From positions 45,001 through 109,000 of the forward strand of contig NZ_CP162131.1 of the NCBI RefSeq assembly GCF_040833975.1: a stretch of DNA of 64,000 bases, given 5' to 3'. The position numbers were made by a program, and so were the translations under genes. The notes below the pieces were generated by a model. It did no database searches. It saw only the letters and a list, made by a program, of their open reading frames with translations, and was not told where the DNA came from. Positions 1-9,377 of the stretch are shown here, piece after piece. Each line of letters starts with the position of its first letter. The first letter of the stretch is position 1. The stretch is from Leptospira sp. WS92.C1 (GTDB lineage: Bacteria > Spirochaetota > Leptospiria > Leptospirales > Leptospiraceae).

Positions 1-1008
<1,008 letters not shown>

Positions 1009-1032
1009 GTTCGTTGATCCGGGGAGGGACTT

Positions 1033-1851
1033 TTGAATTTCCAAAGTAAATTCCTGACCCGGAGCCAATCTCTCCAATCTCTTCTCTGCGTCGGATTGGA
1101 TCCCGACTACTGTAAACTTCCGGAAACGGTCAAACGCGGCCCAGAACCTCTCGTTCACTTCTGTCGTGAGATCATCGATGCTACCGCTCCATACGCCGTC
1201 GCTTACAAACCCAATATCGCATTCTTTGAAGTGTTCGGTTCTTCCGGAATCCGTCAGTTTGAAAAGGTGATCGGTCATCTCAAAAGCAACCATCCGCAGA
1301 TTCCGATCGTTGCAGATATCAAACGTGGTGACCTGGATAATACGGCAAGACAGTATGCCCGTTATTACTTCGGAGATCTTCAGGTCGACAGCCTCACGCT
1401 TTCTCCTTACATGGGTCTCGATTCCCTTCGTCCTTTTTTAGAATATCAAGATCATCTTGTATTCTGGCTTTGTCTTACCTCCAATCCGGATTCTTCGCAA
1501 TTTCAGAAAAAGAGATTTTCCGAAACGGGAAGAACTCTTTATGAAGAAGTCGCTCATGTCGCCAACTCCATCTCTCCGGTCAATCTCGGATTTGTAGTAG
1601 GCGCAACCAATCCGAACGAACTCGAAACACTTCGAAAACAAAATCCGGACCGTATCTTTTTGATTCCCGGGTTCGGCGCTCAGGGTGCGAAACTCGAGGA
1701 CTTACTTCCGGTTTGCGGATTGCATTCGCTTATCAATTCTTCGAGAGGGATTCATTTTGCTTCGGGCGGTTTGGATTTTGCGGAAAGGGCCGGTCAGGAA
1801 GCGGAGAAGATTCATAAATCGATGCAGTCTCAGTTTGCCGGCTTGAAGTAA
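1033..1851 (+). CDS. pyrF: Orotidine 5'-phosphate decarboxylase (type 2)
   Basis: 272 residues; decarboxylates OMP to UMP, the last step of de novo pyrimidine synthesis. The length and the motif VADIKRGDLDNTARQYAR (the Asp-x-Lys-x-x-Asp catalytic array) fit the longer, 'type 2' PyrF family rather than the ~230-residue E. coli type. The LCVGLDPD segment near the N terminus and the C-terminal phosphate-binding INSSRGIHFAS are also present. The start is TTG at 1033 behind GGGGAGGGAC, a good ribosome-binding site. It lies 24 bases after speE and may be read with it. Confidence 0.95.
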   Translation: MNFQSKFLTRSQSLQSLLCVGLDPDYCKLPETVKRGPEPLVHFCREIIDATAPYAVAYKPNIAFFEVFGSSGIRQFEKVIGHLKSNHPQIPIVADIKRGDLDNTARQYARYYFGDLQVDSLTLSPYMGLDSLRPFLEYQDHLVFWLCLTSNPDSSQFQKKRFSETGRTLYEEVAHVANSISPVNLGFVVGATNPNELETLRKQNPDRIFLIPGFGAQGAKLEDLLPVCGLHSLINSSRGIHFASGGLDFAERAGQEAEKIHKSMQSQFAGLK

Positions 1852-1956
1852 ATCTACTTTCAAAATTCTTAAAATTCTTAAAATTCTAAAATCAAAGAAT
1901 TGAATTCCGAAAAATGAATGATATCATTCTTTCGAGTATTGACTTGAGGGGGAATT

Positions 1957-2412
1957 TTGCAAATCCCGGAATACAAAAAGACAAGTCTTTTTCTTTTGTG
2001 CTGCCTTCTTTATTTTTCAGATTTTGGTAAATTCGTCGATGCACAGGACGAAAATCAGAGTCAAATCTCCTGTCCGCCGATTGAGCGACAAAATTTGGTT
2101 TTGAATTTGAGACTTGTTGTCGGTCAGGAGGGAAAAGTTAGAATTCTTACTTCCAAATTACGCAAAGACAAGATTCGAATTTTAGGAATCGAAAAAACGG
2201 AAATAGATTCTCAAAAATTCACTCAAATGCGGATCGAATTATCGGAGTTCAAATTTCGAAAAATTTTCTCAGGTTCTGTCGAGTATAAATTCGTGGAAAG
2301 AAGTTCCGGACCCGGTCTTTACTGTCAGAGATATGTTCGAGACTATATAATTCCTAAACGTTATCAAATATACATTCATACAATGACAATTCCCGATCCT
2401 CAATGGGAATGA
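1957..2412 (+). CDS. Hypothetical exported protein
   Basis: 151 residues, not recognised. The N terminus has a basic stretch then a hydrophobic segment (TSLFLLCCLLYFSDFG) compatible with a signal peptide, so the mature protein is probably periplasmic or surface-linked. Two Cys (in ISCPPIE and GLYCQRY) could form a disulphide. The start used is TTG at 1957, preceded by GAGGGGG; no ATG is available near it. It is followed by a strong hairpin and faces a convergent outer-membrane protein gene. No function can be assigned from sequence. Confidence 0.6.
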   Translation: MQIPEYKKTSLFLLCCLLYFSDFGKFVDAQDENQSQISCPPIERQNLVLNLRLVVGQEGKVRILTSKLRKDKIRILGIEKTEIDSQKFTQMRIELSEFKFRKIFSGSVEYKFVERSSGPGLYCQRYVRDYIIPKRYQIYIHTMTIPDPQWE

Positions 2413-2445
2413 GTTGATTTTCCTTTTGTGATTCGCGATTTACAG

Positions 2446-2480
2446 TAAGAGGTCGTCGAAAGAATATCTGCGACCTCTTA
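2446..2480. terminator. Bidirectional terminator-like hairpin
   Basis: Perfect 10-bp arms TAAGAGGTCG and CGACCTCTTA separated by 15 bases, placed between two convergent genes. There is no long T-tract, so it may work as a weak terminator or a transcript-end stabiliser for both sides. Confidence 0.6.
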
Positions 2481-2512
2481 CGAAAAACTATGATGCCGGA
2501 TCGAACATATCG

Positions 2513-3229
2513 TTAAGGGGATGATAAGTTAGCAACGGGCTCTTCTTTTTTGACGGATTCCTCTCCTCCGAAATAAAAACCCACTCCAAGCATTCCGCCG
2601 TATTCGTTATAGTGCGTTCTTCCGTTTCTTTCGTTGAATCTGTTGATCGCGCTTCCTTCTGCTTCGGTAAAAACATAAAATCGATCGAAATTCAAACGCA
2701 ATCCCAACCGTCCATATCCTCGATACGAAGCACTCGAATCAAAACCCGATGTTCCCGCCCCGATAGAAATATATGGATCAAACGTTTTTCCGGGACGAAA
2801 ATGAAACGTCGGTCCGATATCTAAAAACGTCAGATTGAATTGATTGATATCTCTGAACGCATCTTTTGAAAGAGCGCCATTGATCACACTTGCATTTAGA
2901 TGTTGGCTGGCTCCGATGAATTGCGCGACTAAATAATCGTAAGTAATTTCTCGATCCTTATGAAAGTCAATCTCGGCGTAGGAACGACTGATTCCGAATT
3001 CAAAACCGAAATATCTTGGATTGTATTCAGCGGAAATTCGATAATTTTTCAGAATACCCGAGTTTTCTCCGTAAGTTGTTTCTTTTATTTTTCCGATTCC
3101 TCCGCCGAGTTTCAGGGTCCAGGGAGCATATTGTGTGTTCAAATCCTTTTCCTCCTCCGAAAATACGGAAATTCCAGGATAGACTGCACATGTTAATGAT
3201 ATTAACATAATAGAATATTCTTTTTTCAT
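2513..3229 (-). CDS. Outer-membrane beta-barrel protein (OmpA-like/OMP_b-brl type)
   Basis: 238 residues from the ATG at 3229, chosen because MKKEYSIMLISLTCAVYPGI then reads as a signal peptide; a longer frame to 3337 would put 36 unlikely residues before it. The mature part is rich in alternating hydrophobic/aromatic strands (YFGFEFGISRSYAEI, NQFNLTFLDIGPTFHFRPG, PYISIGAGTSGF, YGRLGLRLNFDRFYVFTEAE) as in small 8-strand barrels. It is clearly a paralogue of the next minus-strand gene (3606-4571): the strand order and the C-terminal YNEYGGMLGVGFYFG match. The end is a short acidic/basic tail outside the barrel. Probable function is structural or adhesive; not proven. Confidence 0.75.
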   Translation of the reverse strand: MKKEYSIMLISLTCAVYPGISVFSEEEKDLNTQYAPWTLKLGGGIGKIKETTYGENSGILKNYRISAEYNPRYFGFEFGISRSYAEIDFHKDREITYDYLVAQFIGASQHLNASVINGALSKDAFRDINQFNLTFLDIGPTFHFRPGKTFDPYISIGAGTSGFDSSASYRGYGRLGLRLNFDRFYVFTEAEGSAINRFNERNGRTHYNEYGGMLGVGFYFGGEESVKKEEPVANLSSP

Positions 3230-3605
3230 TAATGGTTCGCCTTTTTGATTTATGCTTTTAGGACCGAAAGGTGTATAAAAAAGTTTCAATCGGGACTTGA
3301 CATGAAAATTGACTGTATGTAAATGATAAGATAGCAATCATACGAGCTGTATGAAACGTATACGCAATAGAGAATAATAGGTTAAAAAATAAATTGTTAA
3401 GCGAATTGCTAAATTAGGTTTTTCGACTTAAAATAAAGAAATAGATTTACGATTTGTCCGGATTGAGTCTATAAAACGTAAGACCGAATGATTGCGGCTT
3501 ACGTTTCAAATCGAATTCCATTTTTTTAAAGAAATGAATTTTATAAAAAAAGAAGCGATTCCTAAGTGAAATCGCTTCTTTTGCCGATGCCAGAAAAAAT
3601 GGAAA
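3230..3605. other. Intergenic stretch with hairpins
   Basis: About 375 bases with no supported gene. It holds an inverted repeat AAACGTAAG/CTTACGTTT (3474-3482 and 3498-3506) and the terminator of the downstream minus gene at 3550-3580. The rest is AT-rich and probably contains the promoter of the gene that starts at 3229, but no clear -35/-10 pair stands out. Confidence 0.5.
3543..3580 (-). terminator. Rho-independent terminator of the repeat-bearing OMP gene
   Basis: Perfect 11-bp arms AAGAAGCGATT and AATCGCTTCTT around a 9-base loop. Read on the minus strand it is followed by a run of seven T, so it terminates the 3606-4571 gene. Confidence 0.85.
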
Positions 3606-4571
3606 CTAGATAGGACTTGGGTTTTTGACGGATTCTTCTTTTCGATCGCTTCCTCCATCCACTCCAAAATAAATACCGACTCCGAATATCCCTGAATATT
3701 CGTTATAATTGAATTTCAGGTCTTGGCTATAAGTTCGATTGATGGTGGAAGCTTCCGTTTCGGCGAATAGAAAAATACGATCTAAATTGATTCTAAATCC
3801 TAAACGTCCAAATCCTCTATTTGCGGAGCCGTAGCTAAGTCCTGCGATTCCTCCCCCGATCGATAGATATGGGTCGAAGATTTTTCCCGGTCGGATATGC
3901 AGAGTAGGAGCGATGTCAAAAAAGGTAAGACTAAAACGTTCTCTGCTGTCAAAGGGGTTTCCGTTGGGAAATTCGGTGTAAGGATTCAATGAAAATTTAA
4001 AATAAGAAACTCCTATCTCAAGGCCAAAATATCGGGGATTGTATTCTCCAGAGATTCGAAAAGAATTGCTGCCTCCTTGATCTTCCTGAATGCTTGAATT
4101 TTCGATCCTTCCTCCCCCCCAGCCACTTTTCAGAGCCCAAATTCCAAATTGTCCATAGTTTGCTTTCTTATCTTCTTTTTTTCCTTCCGTGACTTGCGGA
4201 GGAGGATTTACGGTTTCGGTTTTTTCCTTCTCTGTGACTTGTGGAGGAGGATTCACGGTTTCGGTTTTTTCCTTCTCTGTGACTTGTGGAGGAGGATTTG
4301 CGGTTTCAGTTTTTTCCTTCTCCGTGACTTGCGGAGGAGGATTCACGGTTTCGGTTTTTTCCTTCTCTGTGACTTGTGGAGGAGGATTTGCGGTTTCGGT
4401 TTTTTCCTTCTCTGTGACTTGTGGAGGAGGATTTGCGGTTTCGGTTTTTTCCTTCTCTGTGACTTGTGGAGGAGGATTTGCGGTTTCAGTTTTTTCCTTC
4501 TCTTCTTTTAAAGTTTCGGAGAAAATTGAAAAAGAAAACAACAGTAGATAAATTACAAAGATGCGTTTCAT
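3606..4571 (-). CDS. Outer-membrane beta-barrel protein with N-terminal Pro-rich repeat
   Basis: 321 residues. A signal peptide (MKRIFVIYLLLFSFSIFSE) is followed by seven near-identical 15-residue units of the form EKEKTETANPPPQVT (residues ~24-128; Ala/Val alternate at one place), then a barrel domain of ~180 residues that matches the neighbour at 2513-3229 strand for strand (YFGLEIGVSYFKF, LTFFDIAPTLHIRPG, GRLGFRINLDRIFLFAE, YNEYSGIFGVGIYFG). The charged, Pro-rich repeat should be an extended spacer in the periplasm, or at the surface if the N terminus is exported; possibly peptidoglycan-spanning. The repeat is exactly in frame at DNA level (45 bp), so copy number can change without breaking the gene. 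Paralogue by tandem duplication is the simplest history. Confidence 0.75.
   Translation of the reverse strand: MKRIFVIYLLLFSFSIFSETLKEEKEKTETANPPPQVTEKEKTETANPPPQVTEKEKTETANPPPQVTEKEKTETVNPPPQVTEKEKTETANPPPQVTEKEKTETVNPPPQVTEKEKTETVNPPPQVTEGKKEDKKANYGQFGIWALKSGWGGGRIENSSIQEDQGGSNSFRISGEYNPRYFGLEIGVSYFKFSLNPYTEFPNGNPFDSRERFSLTFFDIAPTLHIRPGKIFDPYLSIGGGIAGLSYGSANRGFGRLGFRINLDRIFLFAETEASTINRTYSQDLKFNYNEYSGIFGVGIYFGVDGGSDRKEESVKNPSPI
4189..4503. repeat. Tandem repeat, 7 x 45 bp
   Basis: Units begin with GTGACTT at 4189, 4234, 4279, 4324, 4369, 4414 and 4459 (plus-strand reading), exactly 45 bases apart and almost identical. They encode the 15-residue repeats of the minus-strand OMP. The absence of stops in the repeat also leaves long spurious open frames on the plus strand. 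A natural VNTR candidate. Confidence 0.95.
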
Positions 4572-4779
4572 AGAAGACCTCGTTGCTTTAAATACGATTC
4601 TGGTCTGATGAAATGCGTCAGGGTTTGTTATTTTTTATAGAAAACGATGATTCAATTTTGATTTCATACTTTGGTGTCCAAATCAAATGATGTATAAAGG
4701 GAATGGTTCATTTTTTAAAAAATGAAAAACTACGAAGTCGAAAGACAAGATTCTTTTTCATAAGGAATAGAAACACAAA

Positions 4780-5232
4780 ATGGAATCGAGTTTTTGGGAA
4801 ATTTTATCAAAACTGATCCCTCTTTATGGAGGAATTGGGTTAGCCATTGTTTCCTTTGTCGCGGCTACGATCCTACCTTTTAGTTCGGAAGTTGCCTTGG
4901 TTTTTGCCATCGTCTCCGGTCTTCCTCCGGCCGAGGCTGTAGCTTGGGCCTCTCTCGGAAATTGTTTGGCGTGTGTTGTGAATTATGGATTGGGGACCTG
5001 GTTTTATTCTCGCATCGAAACGAAAATCGAAACTTCAAACTTGTATTCAATGATCGCCCTCAAGATGCAAACTTGGGGGCACGGAATTTTGTTCTTTTCT
5101 TTTTTGCCTATCGTAGGTGATCCGATTACAATTCTTTCTGGCTTTTTTAGACAACGATTCTCGCTCTTTATTGCGATCGTGTTCACTCTTCGTATCGTTC
5201 GTTACATTTTTCTAGCGTTCGGCTTTTTATAA
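4780..5232 (+). CDS. YqaA-type membrane protein (VTT/SNARE-associated family)
   Basis: 150 residues with about four hydrophobic segments. The pattern GGIGLAIVSFVAATILPFSSEVALV, a glycine-rich ASLGNCLACVVNYGLG and FLPIVGDPITILSGFFR matches the short YqaA branch of the DedA/VTT superfamily, inner-membrane proteins related to lipid transport or scrambling and membrane homeostasis. It lies upstream of the lipid-modification genes on the same strand, about 140 bases before the amine-oxidase-like gene, so it may share their transcript. The exact substrate is unknown. Confidence 0.75.
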   Translation: MESSFWEILSKLIPLYGGIGLAIVSFVAATILPFSSEVALVFAIVSGLPPAEAVAWASLGNCLACVVNYGLGTWFYSRIETKIETSNLYSMIALKMQTWGHGILFFSFLPIVGDPITILSGFFRQRFSLFIAIVFTLRIVRYIFLAFGFL

Positions 5233-5368
5233 CGCCATCAGTTTATTTCAAACGGGATTTCGTTCTTGTATTCGACTTGATTACAAGCGAAAGGTGTTTA
5301 ACTCAATCGATATTTTTTTTACATCCGAATACTTCCGACCTGTCTATAATACACAAAGAAAGGACGGA

Positions 5369-6733
5369 TTGTTCTTGAAAAAGAATTGGAAAAAGAAAAT
5401 CACACAAACGGTTTCTAAAAAGAAAACTTCGCAGAAAAAACAACCAGCTTGGTCAATCTCCGAAAAAAAGAAAGAATCGTTAGCCGTTATTGGAACTGGT
5501 ATTGCCGGAATGGGTTGTGCTCATTTCCTGCAAAAAAAATACGATCTAACGATTTACGAGAAGGGATCTTATATCGGCGGCCATACGAATACGGTTGACG
5601 TAGTAGAAAACAATGATGTGATTCCGATCGATACCGGTTTTATCGTATTCAATCATGTTACATATCCTAACTTAAAACGTCTTTTTGAAGAATTGAACGT
5701 TCCCACAAAGAAGTCTTCTATGTCTTTTAGCGTGCAGCATATCCCGGAGCGACTGGAGTTTTGTGGTTCTGGTTTGAATGGACTTTTTGCCCAAAGAAAA
5801 AATCTGTTAAGTCCTAAATTTTTCCGACTTTTGTATAATATCAATCGATTCAACAAGGAAGCTCCCAGGAGTTTAGAAAATCCGAAATATCAGGACGATA
5901 CTCTCGAGGAATATATTGTAAAAGAAGGTTATCATCAGGATCTTTTGAATTACTATTTGATACCGATGAGCTCGGCGGTTTGGTCAACTCCGGATAATCG
6001 GATGTTAAAATTTCCGGTTTATGTTCTGATCCGCTTTTTTTTAAATCACGGTTTTATGGGACTCGATACGCAGCATCAATGGTATACCGTTCACGGAGGA
6101 TCCAGAGAATACGTAAAACGTCTTACTGCTCCGATCAAAGATCGGTTTTACTTGAATTCAAAAGTGAAATACGTCGAGACGGAAGGAAGAAAAGTCCGTA
6201 TCACGTTGGAAAACGGAATATCAAAACTGTTTGATAAGGTAATTTTAGCCACCCACGCGGACACATCGTTAAAACTCCTTAAGAAGCCGACCGCACTTCA
6301 AAAAGAGCTTCTTAAAGAATTCGAGTATCAGAAAAATATCGCCACTTTGCACACCGACGATGTCTCTATGCCACAGACAAAACTTTCCTGGTCCTCTTGG
6401 AATTATAGAGTTGAAAAAATAAAAGAAGAAGTTCGACCGTTTACGGTCTATTGGATGAATTCTCTACAAAATGTTTCTCAAAATAAAAATTATTACGTAT
6501 CGATCAACGATCCCGGCACGATCGATAGAAATAAAATTATTCAAGAAATTGAATATGATCATCCTTTGTTTAGCGTAGGTTCGCTCAAAGCTCAGTCGCG
6601 TCTCTCGGAACTGAACCAAGAAGGGAATTTATCCTTCTGCGGAAGTTATTTCAGAAACGGATTTCATGAAGATGCGTTATGGTCCGCTAAAATTTTATCC
6701 GAAAAGCTTTTAGATAGGAAGATCTGGGATTGA
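5369..6733 (+). CDS. FAD-dependent amine-oxidase-like protein (COG2907 type)
   Basis: About 454 residues. A basic N-terminal leader is followed by the FAD-binding fold SLAVIGTGIAGMGCAHFL (GxGxxG), YEKGSYIGGHTNTV and IPIDTGFIVFN, and ends with the flavin-binding segment CGSYFRNGFHEDALWSA. This is the amine-oxidase-like family that accompanies DUF1365 and CFA synthase genes in many bacteria. The start is uncertain: GTG 5294 gives the longest frame but has no ribosome site, whereas AAAGGA at 5359-5364 precedes in-frame TTG codons at 5369 and 5375. The stop overlaps the TTG start of the next gene by TTGA, so translation is coupled. Presumed to oxidise or desaturate a fatty-acyl chain; inference from context. 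Confidence 0.85.
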   Translation: MFLKKNWKKKITQTVSKKKTSQKKQPAWSISEKKKESLAVIGTGIAGMGCAHFLQKKYDLTIYEKGSYIGGHTNTVDVVENNDVIPIDTGFIVFNHVTYPNLKRLFEELNVPTKKSSMSFSVQHIPERLEFCGSGLNGLFAQRKNLLSPKFFRLLYNINRFNKEAPRSLENPKYQDDTLEEYIVKEGYHQDLLNYYLIPMSSAVWSTPDNRMLKFPVYVLIRFFLNHGFMGLDTQHQWYTVHGGSREYVKRLTAPIKDRFYLNSKVKYVETEGRKVRITLENGISKLFDKVILATHADTSLKLLKKPTALQKELLKEFEYQKNIATLHTDDVSMPQTKLSWSSWNYRVEKIKEEVRPFTVYWMNSLQNVSQNKNYYVSINDPGTIDRNKIIQEIEYDHPLFSVGSLKAQSRLSELNQEGNLSFCGSYFRNGFHEDALWSAKILSEKLLDRKIWD

Positions 6734-7506
6734 ATTCTTCCATCTTTCAAGCGAACATTATGCACGATCGAAAGTTTCCTAAGAAGAATCGATTTCGATA
6801 TAGGATCTTTACGTTTTCCTTGGATTTGGATGAACTGGAGCTTTTGGATACTCGACTTAAACTTTTCGGAGTCGATCGAAGCGCATTCTTTCGGTTTTCA
6901 ACAAATGATCATCTGGATTTTGGAAAAACGTCCGTAAAAGATAATATTTTAGAATATTTAAAACAAAACGGAGTTACCGAAACGATTTCAAAAATAATCC
7001 TGATTACGAACGTTCGAATTTTAGGATACGTTTTCAATCCTGTCTCCTTTTATTTTTTTTATGGGGCCAAGGAGGAACCGCTCTGCGCGGTTGCGGAAGT
7101 CGGAAACACTTTTGGAGAGCAAAAGCCGTTCTTTTTGGGAAAAGAGTCCATGAGAGACGAGGCTTTTTGTCTGAGAACCGAAAAATTCTTTTATGTATCT
7201 CCATTTGTGAAACTCGAGTCCGAGTTTGAATTTACTCTGAGAATACCCGGTGATTCTTTAAATATCCGCATCGACGTTTTGGAAAACGGACATACGGTCA
7301 TGATAACTACATACACAGGAAAAAAGATTGAACTTACGGATGGAAATTTGTTGAGAATGTTCATCCAATATCCTCTGGTCACAGTCAAAGTAATTGTTCT
7401 GATTCATTGGCAGGCCTTTCGATTGTATCTGAAAGGCCTGCCTTATATTAAGAAAACTGAAAATACAAATTTGCAAAAAGGAGTTCACCTTGGAAAGAAT
7501 TACTGA
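6730..7506 (+). CDS. DUF1365 family protein
   Basis: 258 residues. The N terminus FQANIMHDRKFPKKNRFRYRIFTFSLDLDEL and the block VRILGYVFNPVSFYFFYG are signatures of DUF1365, a family of unknown enzymatic function found next to CFA-type methyltransferases and FAD amine-oxidase-like proteins. In Rhodobacter and Vibrio such clusters belong to the singlet-oxygen/RpoE-ChrR response and to unusual fatty-acid synthesis. The TTG start overlaps the stop of the previous gene; the end overlaps the next gene by 17 bases. The C terminus carries a hydrophobic stretch (TVKVIVLIHWQAF), suggesting membrane contact. Confidence 0.9.
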   Translation: MNSSIFQANIMHDRKFPKKNRFRYRIFTFSLDLDELELLDTRLKLFGVDRSAFFRFSTNDHLDFGKTSVKDNILEYLKQNGVTETISKIILITNVRILGYVFNPVSFYFFYGAKEEPLCAVAEVGNTFGEQKPFFLGKESMRDEAFCLRTEKFFYVSPFVKLESEFEFTLRIPGDSLNIRIDVLENGHTVMITTYTGKKIELTDGNLLRMFIQYPLVTVKVIVLIHWQAFRLYLKGLPYIKKTENTNLQKGVHLGKNY

Positions 7507-8794
7507 ATCCAATTTAAAATTCCAAGATACGGAGATCATCGTTTCCTCTGCGGACACTAATTCTTACGGATTTTATAAAAATCTTTTTTTCAAAGCGCTT
7601 TTGCCGATGCAAAAAGGATCGATTCGACTGGCGCTTCCCAACGGAGAAACGACTTATCTTGGAAATCCGGATAGTGACGATCCGGCCGAGTTTCACAAAG
7701 GAATCATCCATATACACAATCCGGTCTTTTTTAGGAAGACGGTATTAAACGGAGACCTCGGATTTTCGGAATCTTATATGGATGGGGATTGGGACACCGA
7801 CGATATCCGAGCGGTGATATCCTGGTTTCTCTATAATATAGAAAATTCTCCATCGGTGAGCGGAAGTAAAAATAAATTTGCGCATCTCAGCTTGATGAAC
7901 TTAGGAAGCAGGCTCTTGCACCTCTTCCGGAAAAATTCCATTCGGGGGAGTAAGAAGAATATAGTGAAACACTATGATCTTGGAAATGAGTTTTATAATA
8001 AATTTCTGGATCCGACCATGACTTATTCCTGTGCCTATTTCAACACGATGGAAGAGTCTTTAGAGAAAGCACAGATCGCAAAACTAGAAATCCTTTGTAA
8101 AAAGCTTCAGCTCAAGCCGACGGATCATCTTTTAGAGATTGGAACCGGATGGGCCGGCCTTTCTACCTATGCGGCTAAGAATTATGGATGTAAGGTGACA
8201 ACGTATACGATTTCGGAAGAACAATATCGTTATGCAAATGAAAAGATCCAAGCTGAAGGTTTATCCGATCAAATCGAGGTTCGTATGGCAGACTATCGCA
8301 AAGTAGAAGGGATTTATGACAAGTTAGTCACCGTTGAAATGCTCGAGGCCGTAGGACACGAATACTTCGAGGATTTTTTCGCTATGTGCAATCGTGTATT
8401 GAAAAAGGAAGGAATTATGGTTCATCAAATCATCACTTCTCCCGATGCAAGATATTCGTCTTTTCGAAAGGGCGTGGATTTTATACAAAAACATATTTTT
8501 CCCGGTTCTTTGTTGCCTTCGATCGCGAGAATCAATCAAGCGATCAATCATACCGGTGACTTTCATCTTTACGATCTGGAGGATATCGGTGGAAAATACG
8601 ATCATACTTTGACAGCTTGGCTCAGAGGATTCGATTCCAATCTATCTCTCATAAAGGATATGGGTTTTAACGAGTCTTTTATTCGTAAATGGAGATATTA
8701 CTTTTCGTACTGTGCAGCGGCATTCTCCATGAGAAATATCAGCGTGGTTCAGGTTGTTTATACAAGGCCGAACAATTTAAGTCTTGGAAAGTAA
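7490..8794 (+). CDS. cfa: Cyclopropane-fatty-acyl-phospholipid synthase
   Basis: 434 residues, the length of full CFA synthases. An N-terminal lipid-binding domain (residues ~1-130, with FSESYMDGDWDTDD) precedes the methyltransferase domain: VKHYDLGNEFYNKFLDP, MTYSCAYF, the AdoMet site LEIGTGWAGLSTYAAKNYG, and VEMLEAVGHEY. It methylenates cis double bonds of membrane phospholipid acyl chains using AdoMet, or carries out a related methylation. TTG start at 7490 with AAAAAGGAG just before it. Embedded in the same overlapping gene run as DUF1365 and the amine-oxidase-like protein. Confidence 0.93.
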   Translation: MERITESNLKFQDTEIIVSSADTNSYGFYKNLFFKALLPMQKGSIRLALPNGETTYLGNPDSDDPAEFHKGIIHIHNPVFFRKTVLNGDLGFSESYMDGDWDTDDIRAVISWFLYNIENSPSVSGSKNKFAHLSLMNLGSRLLHLFRKNSIRGSKKNIVKHYDLGNEFYNKFLDPTMTYSCAYFNTMEESLEKAQIAKLEILCKKLQLKPTDHLLEIGTGWAGLSTYAAKNYGCKVTTYTISEEQYRYANEKIQAEGLSDQIEVRMADYRKVEGIYDKLVTVEMLEAVGHEYFEDFFAMCNRVLKKEGIMVHQIITSPDARYSSFRKGVDFIQKHIFPGSLLPSIARINQAINHTGDFHLYDLEDIGGKYDHTLTAWLRGFDSNLSLIKDMGFNESFIRKWRYYFSYCAAAFSMRNISVVQVVYTRPNNLSLGK

Positions 8795-9353
8795 ATTCCA
8801 TGAAAAAAACTCCGAAAAGAAAATTGAGAATATGATGAAAGAAATCCAATCTCACTCTCACAAAAAATCTCTGTTTCACTTTCTAAAGCACCTTTCCCCT
8901 AAGAACGTTTTGGAAATCATCAAAAGGGAACTCAAGTCAGGAATCACGCCGGAAAAAATTACGATGAGTATCGTGGTCGGCATTAGCGTGGGGATTTTTC
9001 CGTTGATCGGAACCACCATGACTCTCTGCGGGGTTTTAGGGGTTTTGCTCCGATTGAATCCGGTCTCGATCCAACTCGCAAATTACTTGGTATATCCTTT
9101 ACAGATTCTTTTGATTTTTCCGTTTTTACAAACCGGTTCGAAAGTGACGGGTGCCGCTCTCGATCTGAGCTGGGCTGAGAATATCTCGATTGAAAACGTT
9201 TCAGAAATTGCCAAAGGAATTTTCGATGTCGCGGGTTTTGCGGTTCTCGGATGGTTGATTTGGGTTCCGGGAATTTCCATTCTTCTTTACTTTCTGCTTC
9301 TACCATTTGTGAGAAAGGCGGGAGTTCTATTCGATAAAAAGAAAATTCGATAA
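8784..9353 (+). CDS. DUF2062 domain membrane protein
   Basis: 189 residues. After a charged N terminus, the domain ITMSIVVGISVGIFPLIGTTMTLCGVLGVLLRLNP and QLANYLVYPLQILLIFPFLQTGS is the DUF2062 signature; three to four membrane helices follow. The TTG start at 8784 overlaps the end of cfa by 11 bases; an internal ATG at 8832 is an alternative that would remove 16 residues. DUF2062 proteins occur with lipid and cell-envelope genes; function unknown. Here its position inside the lipid operon suggests a membrane partner or transporter role (inference). Confidence 0.8.
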   Translation: MESKFHEKNSEKKIENMMKEIQSHSHKKSLFHFLKHLSPKNVLEIIKRELKSGITPEKITMSIVVGISVGIFPLIGTTMTLCGVLGVLLRLNPVSIQLANYLVYPLQILLIFPFLQTGSKVTGAALDLSWAENISIENVSEIAKGIFDVAGFAVLGWLIWVPGISILLYFLLLPFVRKAGVLFDKKKIR

Positions 9354-9377
9354 ATATAATATTAGGAAGTTTTCATT

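Noticed and set aside
4149..4551. Two ~120-codon frames on the plus strand across the 45-bp repeats
   Set aside because: They are mirror frames of the in-frame repeat in the minus-strand OMP and have no independent support.
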